46,918 nt of DNA, taken from the NCBI GenBank assembly GCA_003427395.1, contig BFEA01000018.1, positions 3,979,902-4,026,819 on the forward strand. The letters run 5' to 3'. Source of the DNA: Chara braunii (Eukaryota > Streptophyta > Charophyceae > Charales > Characeae). Made by a program: the position numbers and the translations under genes. How positions within the stretch are numbered: the stretch's first letter is position 1; each line of letters opens with the position of its first letter. The notes beneath the pieces were generated by a model, which saw only the letters and a list, made by a program, of their open reading frames with translations, did no database searches and had not been told where the DNA came from. Below, piece by piece: positions 9,716-18,607 of the stretch.

Positions 9716-10923
9716 CCCAGAAAAATGAAGATGGCAAAATAATAAAAAAGGGAGACCCAAAATATTGCACTCTTAAAAAGTCAGAGTCACTTATAGACTA
9801 CCGAGACCGAGGGTTGTTGATGTCCCTACTATGATTCAAAATCGATGGGCCAAACATCTTAATATTAATAATGACATTGTCAGACTCATACGATGGTTTA
9901 AACAGATTAAAGAGAGACCACCGCAGTTTATCCCTCTGCAATGGTAAATATTACGTATGTGCTTACTCACCAATGATTAGTTGGTAGATCACACAACTCT
10001 AGAACAGAAAGGTATAGCAACACCTTGGTGTGAATTTGTATCAAGACACGTCCTTCACGCAAATACAGAGAAACGATTGAGCATATATTGACATAGTGTC
10101 CAGACTCAACTCTAATGTGGAGAAGATGGGACATCATATGGATGAGGCTCACTGGGTTAGAATGGTCGTGCGAACGGAGAGCAATCCTCATAGAATACTG
10201 AAATCCTGTACTTATAGAACTGACTAATTTTCAACAAAACCTTTACTATTTGGTAAGAAAGGCTATAATTTGGGTTTTGTGGTATAAACGATGTGTAAGG
10301 GTGATGAAAAAAGTGAGGATCGGAGGAAAAAAACTATTGGATATCATCATTTGGTTTGTAGAAACAGAGATTATGACTCAATGGGCTAATACCAAAATCA
10401 AACTCAATTCCTTTCAATAAAAATCTGATATTAAAAAAAAAATCTTGAAATTTGAATTGGACGGCTTAGGGATTTAGAAGAGAGAAAGGTTGGGAAAGTG
10501 GAATGGGCAGGTGAAAAATGGTCGGATTTGCCTTTCAAAAGGGACTATAAGTTGATATTCGATTCCTGGTTTGCTTCTAAACCAGGGGATTCTCTTAGGA
10601 GAGCTAAGGAATTATAAAAAAAAAAATTCCCTTCAGATAAGGCACTGGTAGAACTGCAATAGTTTGGTAGGGAGGAAGATGTGGTTGCTTAATAACATTA
10701 ATTCAAGGATATCTATATGGGTCACAATCACTAAAAAATGAAAGGGGATTTGGTGACTAATATAGGACTGAAGAGGTGGTTTATGCCCCCCTTGAACTGA
10801 TTGTAATATCTTATTATGCTCTTGTACCTTAAAAGGGACGTTGGACCCGTTGTCCAGTAGGTGTTGCTCCCCACCAATAGATGAAGCCAGATTTTGTATA
10901 AAAAAAAAAAAAAAAAAAAAAAA
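9716..10923 (+). mobile_element. L1-like LINE 3' part (copy 2) with 3' hairpin and poly(A)
   Basis: Plus-strand blocks match LINE copy 1 in order: RWAKHLN-, IKERPPQF-PLQW, CLLTND, TTLEQKG-ATPW, a C-P-S-LMWRRW block, RKAIIWVLWYKRC (about 10250), ETEIMTQWA, then GKVEWAGEKW and FKRDYKLIFDSWF (about 10490-10570). Many stops show it is dead. The 3' end carries GGGACGTTGGACCCGTTGTC, then GGTGTTGCTCCCCACCAATA, and an A run at about 10900-10923. The stem TTGGAC/GTCCAG (10841-10857) matches the 3' end of the other LINE tails here. The element ends against the gypsy pol relic, so it may have inserted into it. RT is absent, so it is 5'-truncated. Confidence 0.75.
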
Positions 10924-11538
10924 GTCAGTTGGTGGTTTTTTGGCACATCTGTAAATTTGGTCACACTAAGATCTTGTATCTGGGTCATGAGATTTCCACG
11001 GATGGGTTGAGGCCGGATGATGCCAAAGTGACCAACATACGTGACTAACCCAGACATCAGTCTGTGAATGAGGTGATGTCAATTTTGGGGATGACAGACT
11101 ACTACCGCTCATTTGTAGAGAACTATAATACTGTAGTTTCCCCTCTAATTGACCTCATACACCTTGACATCCCTTGGGAGTGGACCAAAGAGCCAATACG
11201 GCATAGGCGTTCCTTGCGCAAAACGAGGGGAAAAAGTTGAGGCCCATCAAGTACATGAGCAAAACGATGTCATCTCATAAAATAGTCAAGTCCACGTATG
11301 AGCGCGAGTTTTATGCCCTCTATAGAGCACTGGTCTATTGGAGGCACTACCTCCTATACAGATTCTGCTATGTGAGATCTGGCCATGAGACGTTGCGGTA
11401 AATTAAGACACATCCCATGAAGTCATATATATGTACGACTTCAAACTCCACCCTCTGAAGGGAGAGTACAACAAAGTTGTTGATGCATTATCGCGTAGGG
11501 CAAACTATCTAGGCGGCTAGTGATTGAGTTTGAACAGG
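10924..11538 (+). pseudogene. Ty3/gypsy RT C-terminus and RNase H (element I)
   Basis: Plus-strand frames give YLGHEIS, GLRPDDAKV, then MTDYYRSFVENYN-VVSPL and PWEWT, which is the RT thumb/connection of Ty3/gypsy pol. KLRPIKY, KTMSSHKIV, STYEREFYALYRAL and WRHYLL follow (RNase H region), with a closing LHPLKGEYNKVVDALSRR signature near 11430-11505. Stops and frame changes break it. The RT palm and everything upstream is missing and replaced by LINE copy 2. An inverted-repeat insertion at 11539-12493 separates it from the integrase. Confidence 0.8.
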
Positions 11539-12493
11539 GGATTCGTGAAAACCTCACAATCGAAGAAAACCTAACATATCTTATAGAATGAAAAAGTAAA
11601 AGTCAAACTGTTATTTTTTACACAAAAAGAGAGCGTTTTTAATCGTTTTGCGATAAAGGAGGCAAAAAATCAAGTGAAAAGTCTAGCGTTCCTCAAAATG
11701 TGCAAGAAAATTTTTCCTTGCAAGATGTTTTTATATGACTATAAGTCATTCTCAGTAGATTGGCAAAAAAACAGAGTTCAAACAAGTTAATTTTTAAGGA
11801 TGACAAGGCAAAATTGAAAGATGTAAAAAAAAACATGTTTTGGTGAATAGCACTGAATACTCATTTATAGGACTATAAGTCAGTTTTCGCAGTTAGGTAA
11901 AAACCAAGCTCTGCACAAAATAATTTATAGGAATATAAGTCACTTTTGAACTTAACAATAAAACCATTATCAAAAAATATATGTCATTTAAAATAAGAAT
12001 ACAAACAACTTTTGCCTCGGAGACACCTTGAAATTCTTAGTCAAAAACGAGTTTAAAATAAGAATATAGGGAAAAAAATTAAAACAAACAATAAAAAATA
12101 ATATATTCGCCCATGTATGGGAAATTATGTTCAAGCGAACGTATTCACGAACATGATAATATGTTTGCGCGTTCGAAAAACCCCGAATAAATTCATCGTG
12201 CTACACATCTTATAGGACTATAAACACATTTTTTTTTGATAACAAAAAATCAAGATATTCCAGTTCTTGAACCTACGGTGTTTCACCAGGTCATGATTTT
12301 CTATGAAAAAACCCGCTTTTTTCCTCGCCCCCTCCAGTAGTTCTGAAAAATAAATTTTCTGTTCTTTTTTTTGCGGATGTTTCACTTCACGTAGAATTTT
12401 GTTCCTGGAGGAGACCTGAAAAACGTACTATCATAATCTTGAATAAATTTCGTGCAAACCTAACAATTTCTTTTGTTAGGTTTTTACGAATCC
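11539..12493. mobile_element. candidate TIR insertion inside gypsy element I
   Basis: The left end GGATTCGTGAAAACCTCACA (11539) matches the reverse complement of the right end at about 12473-12493, with 2 mismatches over about 21 bp. CCTAACA-type motifs follow on both sides. The 955-bp interior is AT-rich, with no ORF of note. It carries four copies of a TATAGGACTATAAGTCA-like motif at about 11731, 11865, 11925 and 12211. It sits where RNase H and the integrase zinc domain should be nearly contiguous, so it is extra sequence. I could not find a convincing target duplication. Confidence 0.5.
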
Positions 12494-12499
12494 TATGTA

Positions 12500-12786
12500 A
12501 ATTGGAATTTCTGATAATGTAACTCAATCTATGGTGGAAGCCTATCAAGAGGACATGGTCATGTCTTAGATCATCCGCAAACTAGAAGCTAAACACAAGG
12601 CTACTTTCGATGAGTTTGTGCTGGTTGATGGCTTGTTGTTTCTTGAGAAGGTTAGAAATAAACGTTTATGTGTTCCGAATAGAAAGTCTCTGCATAGTTT
12701 GTTTCTAGGTGAATGCCACGACGCAACCGAAAATTTTGGTTATAAAAAGACAGCAATAAATTTAGTGCAGCGATTTTGATGTCCCA
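12500..12786 (+). pseudogene. Ty3/gypsy integrase N-terminal part (element I)
   Basis: Frames encode VEAYQEDMVMS, FDEFVLVDGLLFLEK, RLCVPNRKSLHSLFLGECHD and GYKKTAINLVQRF, typical of the linker and HHCC zinc-binding region that precedes the gypsy integrase core. The frame contains stops. It is interrupted at 12790 by the MITE and resumes at 13093 with the CQVCQRDK part. Confidence 0.75.
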
Positions 12787-12790
12787 CAGT

Positions 12791-13092
12791 AACTGACATT
12801 TCGTTAAAACTGACATTTTTTTCTAAATTCACGAAATTAAACGTATCAAAAAACAACATTTTTTTTTGTTTTTTCGTCCCCATGACGTCATGACGTCGGA
12901 TGATCAGATCATCGGGTGTCGTGGTGACTCCCGATGATCTGACCATCGGATGTATATTAACGATACTTTACGTTGAGGTACATCATATGGACAAAGTGAG
13001 ATAACCACTTTCTCACCCGATGAGCAATAGAAAAATTTCGGGTTCACTTTCGTGAATTTAGAAAAAATGTCAGTTTTAACGAAATGTCAGTT
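12791..13092. mobile_element. 302-bp MITE with 45-bp TIRs and a CAGT target duplication
   Basis: The ends are inverted repeats of about 45 bp (12791-12836 and 13048-13092) that differ only by one T in a T run. They start AACTGACATTTCGTTAAAAC, and each arm holds two copies of ACTGACATTT. CAGT flanks both sides (12787-12790 and 13093-13096). Removing the element and one CAGT rejoins the gypsy integrase reading frame exactly. An inner palindrome around 12896-12952 (GATGATCAGATCATCGGG and CCCGATGATCTGACCATC) makes the centre fold back too. It has no coding capacity. A 4-bp duplication is not typical of Tourist or Stowaway MITEs. Confidence 0.85.
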
Positions 13093-14345
13093 CAGTGATG
13101 GATGATTCAAAGCAATATGTAACGACTTGTCAAGTTTGTCAACGGGACAAGCCACAGACGTAGACACCGCTTGGGATTATGAAGCCCTTGCCTATACCTG
13201 CTGGTCCTGATCAGAGTGTCTCCATGGATTTCATGGATATTTTTGTAACCAGCAAAAGCTGTAAATGTCATACCTTCGTCATTGTGAACAGGTTCAGTAA
13301 GTATGATAGACTAATTGCTATGCTTGAGACAACTAGGACTGACCACGTCATCAAGCTATTCATGGACAACCGATTATGTGACTACGGTCTCCCTAAGTCT
13401 ATTATTTGCAACAGGGATGTCAGATTCACTAATGAACTATAGCAAAACACAACCCATTAGATGGGCACCTGACTGCAAATGACATCTGGGAACCACCCTG
13501 AGTCAAATGGGCAGGCTGAGCAGATGAACCGGGTAGTGCAGCACTTGCTTCGACATTATATTAAACCAAGTCAAGATGACTGGGATAAGAAGTTACCTCT
13601 CATCGCCAGCTTGTATAACAATGTTCTGCACAACAGGTAAATTAAGATCCCCAACCAGATGCATCTTGGTTGGAAGCCTATATCTTCTCTTGACTTCCTG
13701 TCGCCTGAAAATCAGCCAACTGCAACACGTGGCAGCATAGAGTTTGCCGTCAAGTACAAACAGATACTGCAGCAGGTTGTTGAGCACATTAAGAAATTTC
13801 ATGATGTCGTAATAGCATATGAGAGCAGACACAGACAACCCTATGTATTTCAGGTAGGTGAGCGAGTCTGGGTTATGTCATCTGAGTTGGGACATGGGCT
13901 GGGAATCTCTCGTAAACTGATGCCACAATATTGTCTCTATTGCGCACCCCGAGCCTTGGAAGTTATGGATATCGTAGGAGATCAGCCAAATGGTCGATCA
14001 TATGTTATTCGCATCACTGGTCACCTTCGTACACACACTATTTTTCATGCATCTAAGTTGGCACCCTTCGCTGAAATTGAACAGTTTCGTCAAAAAGATT
14101 GATATTGTCCCCAACCATAGACGAACATGTAGATATTGACGGCATCGTCGAGCACAAGTTGATGGGGGACGCCCTCCGAAACCGCAAATGCAATATCGAG
14201 TGCGGTTCAGACACCATAGTGATCCTAAAGAAAATCGATGGTTCACAAGAGAAGAGTTAATGGAAACTTTTCCCCACATTATCTGAAGTTGAACGAAATT
14301 TGAAAGAGAAGCAGCTTGTTGTGTAATGAATTCTCAGAGGATTAT
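13093..14345 (+). pseudogene. Ty3/gypsy integrase core, C-terminus and chromodomain (element I)
   Basis: The segment starts with a CQVCQRDKPQ zinc-finger end. It then has the DDE core: MDFMDIF (first Asp), CNRDVRF (second Asp) and PESNGQAEQMNR (Glu). Next come the longest frame (13659-14102; FHDVVIAYESRHRQPYVFQVGERVWV, then YVIRITGHLRTHTIFHASKLAPF) and, after a frameshift, a chromodomain-like GRPPKP, YRVRFRHHSDPKENRWFTREELM. The element is therefore a chromovirus. Stops at about 13441, 13455 and 13637 and frame changes near 14100 make it inactive. It is the same family as element II at 34.3-40.6 kb. Confidence 0.85.
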
Positions 14346-14351
14346 CGAAGT

Positions 14352-14429
14352 AAAGGAGGAGGGGGTGCAAGGGTTTACCCCTCAGCATAAGGCCCTGCAG
14401 CAGGCGCGTGCGTGCCCTACGTGAAGGCG
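14352..14429 (+). mobile_element. PPT and first bases of the 3' LTR of gypsy element I
   Basis: A purine tract (AAAGGAGGAGGGGG) precedes TGCAAGGGTTTACCCCTCAG. The following TAAGGCCC, CAGCA and GCCCTACGTGAAGGCGG match the beginning of the element II 3' LTR (TAAGGCCCCCAGCA and GCCCTAAGTGAAGGCGGG at about 39638-39680). LTR similarity stops at 14429, where the module A head begins (TGTCGAGCGCATCGG). Module A thus appears to interrupt this LTR. Confidence 0.6.
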
Positions 14430-15340
14430 GTGTCGAGCGCATCGGTCCTGCACGGGGACCCTCCCGGCCGCGTCAAGCAGGATTTTGCAGGACTTGTCGC
14501 GGAGAGCGTTTGCCGCTTCGGCCGAGTGCGCCAGCCGTACCTCTCGCGAGTCCCTACGACAAGACAGGGTCACGCGAGTCCCTTAGGTGGGCGTATCCCC
14601 GCCGAGCTATTGAACCACATGCGAAGGCTTTTCGTATGCAATCGCAGAGGTGGCCCAGCCGAGGACGTTTCTCGTTCGCTGTAGCATAGGGGGTAAGCGC
14701 GGTCGACGCCCAAAATCGAACCCGCATGTGAATCGACGCACAGGGGGCTGAAGTCCCAAACGCGACTCGACGTCGGTCGACTAGGACGAATCCGACATAC
14801 TACGCGTTACACTACAACGCTCACACACATGGAAGGACACAAAACAAATAACACCACAACACAACAACACTCCTAGTCCCTTCAGTATCCGACCCATAAC
14901 CTTCTGGAGCGAGAGTCGGACAGGCATCGCACGCTGAACTCAGTATAAAAAGTTGGGCGGGCGCGTGGTCTTCTCGTATCGGCCAGCCATGCGTGCATAT
15001 GCGAGCACTCGTACTGATGGGGTACTATGTAGTACCCGTAACCGCGTGACCCTTGATAATCTCGAGGGTCATATTCGACACTCAAGTGTCGGCTGACAAG
15101 CGCTTTGAGGGGTTAATCTCTCGACGCTAGACAACCGCCAAGTGCGGTTGAAGACCACACCCTTTTCTGCACCCTGTGGAAAGGGGTTGAGTAGACAGCT
15201 TCAGGGCTGTCGTGGCGGCCGAGCTCTTGGCTCTCGCACCATACTCTATCAGCGGCGGTATGTGCAGAGGTCAAGGGGTTTGACTTTGACGGTTGTCACG
15301 GACTACAACGTCCAACTAAGAACTTGTAAAAAGGGAACAG
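14430..15340 (+). mobile_element. LTR-like head of module A
   Basis: It begins TGTCGAGCGCATCGGTCC and is alignable along its whole length to 21859-22830: GGCCGCGTCA, GGTGGGCGTATCCCCG, CGAGGGCGTTTCTCGTTCGC-like, GGTCGACTAGGACG, the TATA region, ACTATGTAGTACCC, CACTCAAGTGTCGGCTGACA, CTTCTGCACC, and CACGGATTACAACGTCCAAC-like at the end. A TATAAAAA box lies at about 14944. Start with TG, a TATA box and two dispersed copies suggest an LTR or solo promoter module of an unrecognised LTR element. It is noncoding; open frames in it differ between copies. Confidence 0.6.
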
Positions 15341-15479
15341 GCACAAAGGGGGAACGAGACCCGCCCCTTTCCCTATTATGCCTAGGCCTTATTTGGGTTT
15401 GCGCGGCCCGGTAGGCCAACTGAAAAATGGGTTGGGATAGGACAACAGAAAGCGGGTGCGCGCGGGGCAACACCAAAAA

Positions 15480-15960
15480 CCAGGCTCAAACTCGAACCGA
15501 CGTTCGGGGCTTTGATTTCTCGAATGAAAGTTCGCACAGACCGATTTAGACGTCTACTCCGACTGCACAGTATTCTTCCCAACCAGATTTCGGCTTTATT
15601 TGTCATACCGCGCTCTTGCCATTCCGACTCGACCCATAACTGTTCCTGTGCAAGCCCTAAGCGAAGTCCGCGTCTGGATCGTATAAGACGGTCGTGCGAG
15701 CGCAGGGCATACACATATCTGCCAACAATGCAAACCTACGTAAGCAGTTGTGATGACGGCGCATTATGTGGTGCCCATAATCGAGTGGCCTTATCTGAGC
15801 CATGGGGTCGCTCTCGGCGCTCGGGCGTCGACTGAAGCGCGCGCTAGGGGGGATAAACCTCTAGCGAGCGCAAGGACGGTTTGAGGGCCCTACCATCTTC
15901 TGCACCCTGAGGTGTCCTAAAGGGTGCGGGTAAGATGGTCCCTAGGGCAGGAAGGAGTTT
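15480..15960 (+). repeat. second, diverged partial copy of the LTR-like head
   Basis: The phrases CGCAGGGCATACACATATC, AACAATGCAAACCTACGTAA, GCAGT-G-GATGACG-C-TTATG and TTCTGCACCCTG align to 22464-22690. They show a tandem, strongly diverged repeat of the module head just downstream of the first. A TATA-like GTATAAGA is at about 15680. Confidence 0.55.
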
Positions 15961-17040
15961 GGAGCGGTGGTGAGTTGTCTGGCGCACCACCAACGACACG
16001 CTAATCCTTCCGCCCGAAACTTTATCGTTCCACCAAAACAAAATTAAAACAAGGAAAAGAAAAGAGGCATTAATGTTAACATAAGAAAACATATATAAAC
16101 CACCAGACCTTTACGAAAACTTAGGAGTGGCTTATGGGACCAGTCCGCCCCAAAAAGGTGCGAGTGCCCGTTTGGTAGGACACACCGCCCCAAAGAAAGA
16201 AGAGGGACCTGGGATGTCCTGAACAAGGACCTCGAATTCCAGGTTCATGGTTAGCGTCCGACCAACTAGACCAATGAGTAAGGGAAAACGTAAGCGTGCA
16301 GTTGCATAGCCCCGTGAGGGTTACCCAAGCGTACGCCTACTTTGACTATCACATTGTCAGGATGGGACAAGGACAATCTCAATCGACCAAAAAGTTGTGT
16401 GGCATTTCACTCTCACGACAGTTGTGTGGTTTGCCCATCTGAACCCAAAACACAACCATTCACCAAAAAATCAATCGAGATTTCTTCACACATACCTGCA
16501 ATCATACAAAAAGTTCAAACAACATCGCACACACTAAAGAGGTCAACTTTTCAGCCTTCTACAACTCACACCCTGCCTTATGCACACAATCCCAACCTTT
16601 TCCCCACAATTCCTCAACAAAAATACTCAATCTTTAAGAAATGGTCATTTGTAAAGAATCTGGTGAAAGCCCAAGAAAACATAAAACCCAGCAAGGGCCA
16701 AGGCCTTACGTTGAGAAGCAGAAGAAACAGGAAAGTTGAGTCGTGAACCGACGAATCGGCAACCGACCTGTTATTAGTGATAACAGAAAAGTGATCCTTC
16801 GAAGGATCGGGCCAAACGAATCAGCCTTTAAGCGAAATATGGAAACCTGCATCACAGTACAGGCCAAAAAGAACCACTACTATGTTCACGCCAAAAAGAG
16901 AATACTTCCCAATTCGTAACCTACCTCCTCTGCTAATCTCATTGTCATCTCCCCTTACTAGCGCCAAGTCACTAAGCACCTCCTCTATTCAGGGTAGATT
17001 TGCCAAGTTTCTCCTAAATAGAAATATTCTAACTCCTCAG
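15961..17040 (+). other. module A leader, no gene
   Basis: A 134-codon open frame at 16342-16746 lacks any domain and is not conserved in module B, so I do not call it a gene. The leader does align in patches with 22897-23400: CCTGCAATCA, GACGAATCGGCAACCGACCT / GACGAATCGACGACGGACCT, and CTGTTAT-AG-GATAA. This supports descent of modules A and B from one element. Confidence 0.5.
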
Positions 17041-17044
17041 ATTC

Positions 17045-17185
17045 TACGAAATTTCGGCAGTGCTTCCCGTAGGAAAAGTGTCTTTCCAGAATTTCTATGA
17101 GTTCAAAAATAACTCTCTTTCAGATTTGTAGAAATTTCGGCAGCGCTTCCCGTAGGAACAGGAGGCTGCCAAGATTTATATAAAG
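17045..17185 (+). ncRNA. two CTTCCCGTAGGAA hairpin units (module A)
   Basis: Copies at about 17048 and 17131 (period about 83 bp) read AAATTTCGGCAG(C/T)GCTTCC, CGTAGGAA, and a closing CC-AGAATTT or GCTGCCAAGATTT. The inner stem TTCC[CGTA]GGAA and the outer stem AAATTTCGGCAGC with GCTGCC-A-ATTT form a nested hairpin. The same motif occurs three times in module B. I infer a structured RNA or DNA element; no known family is recognised. Confidence 0.55.
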
Positions 17186-17518
17186 TTGAAACAGAAAGAC
17201 AAGCAAAGTTATACTTGAGACTAACTTCTGACACTTGCTTGATAGTTAGGATTGAAAATAGTTTAAACGATCCCCTTTCAGCAGATGGTATCGTGAGTAT
17301 CGTCGACTCTAACTTCAAGTAAGGTCAGTACTATCTTTATCCCAAGCTCTCCCTCGCATCATCCATCTCATCTACCTACGGCTCCAGCACTTGGCGAGCA
17401 TCTAAGCCCACAAGCATGCATAAACAAACATCTCTCACAATCCCACATCAATTTGACCCAAGTAGTTCGTTACACCTCTCAGTTCCTTTCCCTTTTAAGT
17501 CCCCCTTTCCTATGGCAT

Positions 17519-18607
17519 ATGGTCAGACTCACCCTAACTCAAGGATATGCCCGACCTGCCTAAATAACAGATAAGGTACGCACATCTTGGCTGCCCTAAC
17601 CCTAGGGTGTGCCCAACATAACATGAACTGTATACGTAATGCGTATGACCAAACCGCCCTAACCCTAGGGTGTGCCCAGTCTGCCAACTTAACGACATGA
17701 AGCATAGGACTGGGTTGCCCTAACCCTAGGGTGTGCCCAGTCTGCCTTAAACAAGGTTACATATGGCATAACATTAAACCATCCCTACCCAGGGGTAGGC
17801 CTAACTTACCTGAACATAAGTACAAACGACAAAAAAGTTGGACCGCCCTAACCCTAGGGTACGTCCAACTTACATCACATCAACGACAAAAGCATATCAC
17901 TAGGCCGCCCTAACCCTAGGGTACGCCTAGTCAGCCATACAATAGTTAATATGACGCGAATACTTATACAAACTTTATGTCTCTCCTTCTCTTGTTAGGC
18001 AGTCGACCGGACCTTTCCAACTAATGGAACTTCCGATCCGCCCTCTTTGTTTAGAATGGAAAATAAAAATAGATTTATACTAACTCTCTGCTCCTTAGTG
18101 TTATTACGAGCATACAACTGAACCGCCCTAGCCCTAGGGTACGCTCAGCCTGCCCAGTTACCTTCTTTTTATTCTTCATCTATTTTTTTTTCTTCCTTTG
18201 TTCTACCTGACTTACTGACTGGTTTTCCCTACCCAGGGTGTCCGGTCTGTCAGAAGTATAAGTTCAATAATATATGTATCAAATTTTATACTCTGGTTGA
18301 CCAGTTGGTTCATGGCTCATGGCTAAGCCGCCCTAACCCTAGGGTACACTTAGTCTTATGTCGTTGTCCCCTCAGAAAAAACATACACCTCAACTCATTA
18401 AAATAAACACTAGGAATCTGAGCCTTCCCTACCCAGGGTGTCTGTCCTCCTGTTCAGAAACCCTCAAAGAAAACAGCGACTGATCCACCCTACCCGGGTA
18501 GGACCAGCCATAAAAGTCATTCACACAGCCCAACAAACATCAATAAAACATACCACTGGGCCCACATCCACCCGGAGGGGCTCAGCCTTGGGTTGACCCA
18601 GTCAAAC
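17519..18607 (+). ncRNA. array of about 12 nested hairpins with conserved CCCTAACCCTAGGG core (module A)
   Basis: Six exact CCCTAACCCTAGGG cores (17594, 17656, 17718, 17846, 17918, 18331), one CCCTAGCCCTAGGG and three CCCTACCCAGGG variants each form an inner stem CCCTA[ACCC]TAGGG or CCCT[ACCC]AGGG. Just outside the core most units carry a second stem with unit-specific sequence: GACTGGG/CCCAGTC (17708-17742), AAGTTGGAC/GTCCAACTT (17835-17871), ACTAGGC/GCCTAGT (17899-17941), GACTGG/CCGGTC (18217-18247), GGCTAAG/CTTAGTC (18321-18355) and CTGA/TCAG (18118-18148). The stems differ yet stay paired, which is strong evidence that secondary structure was maintained or copied. Units near 17519, 17656, 17772, 18421 and 18480 pair less well. 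No ORF spans it. Function and transcription are unknown. Confidence 0.7.

Noticed and set aside
14660-14800. tRNA-Leu/Ser-like sequence on the minus strand (GGACTTCAG, GCGGGTTCGATTTT)
   Set aside because: The corresponding part of module B lacks the GGTTCGA box and no cloverleaf closes. It is treated as part of the LTR-like head.
16203-16284. tRNA-like sequence on the minus strand (TGGTCTAGTTGGT A-box-like, ATTCGAGGTCC B-box-like)
   Set aside because: Acceptor arms do not pair and the T-arm is malformed. At most a decayed tRNA or SINE head.
16342-16746. 134-codon frame in the module A leader
   Set aside because: The homologous stretch in module B (22.9-23.2 kb) does not keep the frame or peptide.
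17594-18345. CCCTAACCCTAGGG cores look like interstitial telomere repeats
   Set aside because: Each core occurs once per unit, flanked by unit-specific stems, and is palindromic rather than a head-to-tail CCCTAAA array.
17519-18607. CRISPR-like repeat-spacer array
   Set aside because: Unit spacing is irregular, the repeats are short hairpin cores with paired flanks, no cas genes are present and the context is a eukaryotic transposon-rich genome.
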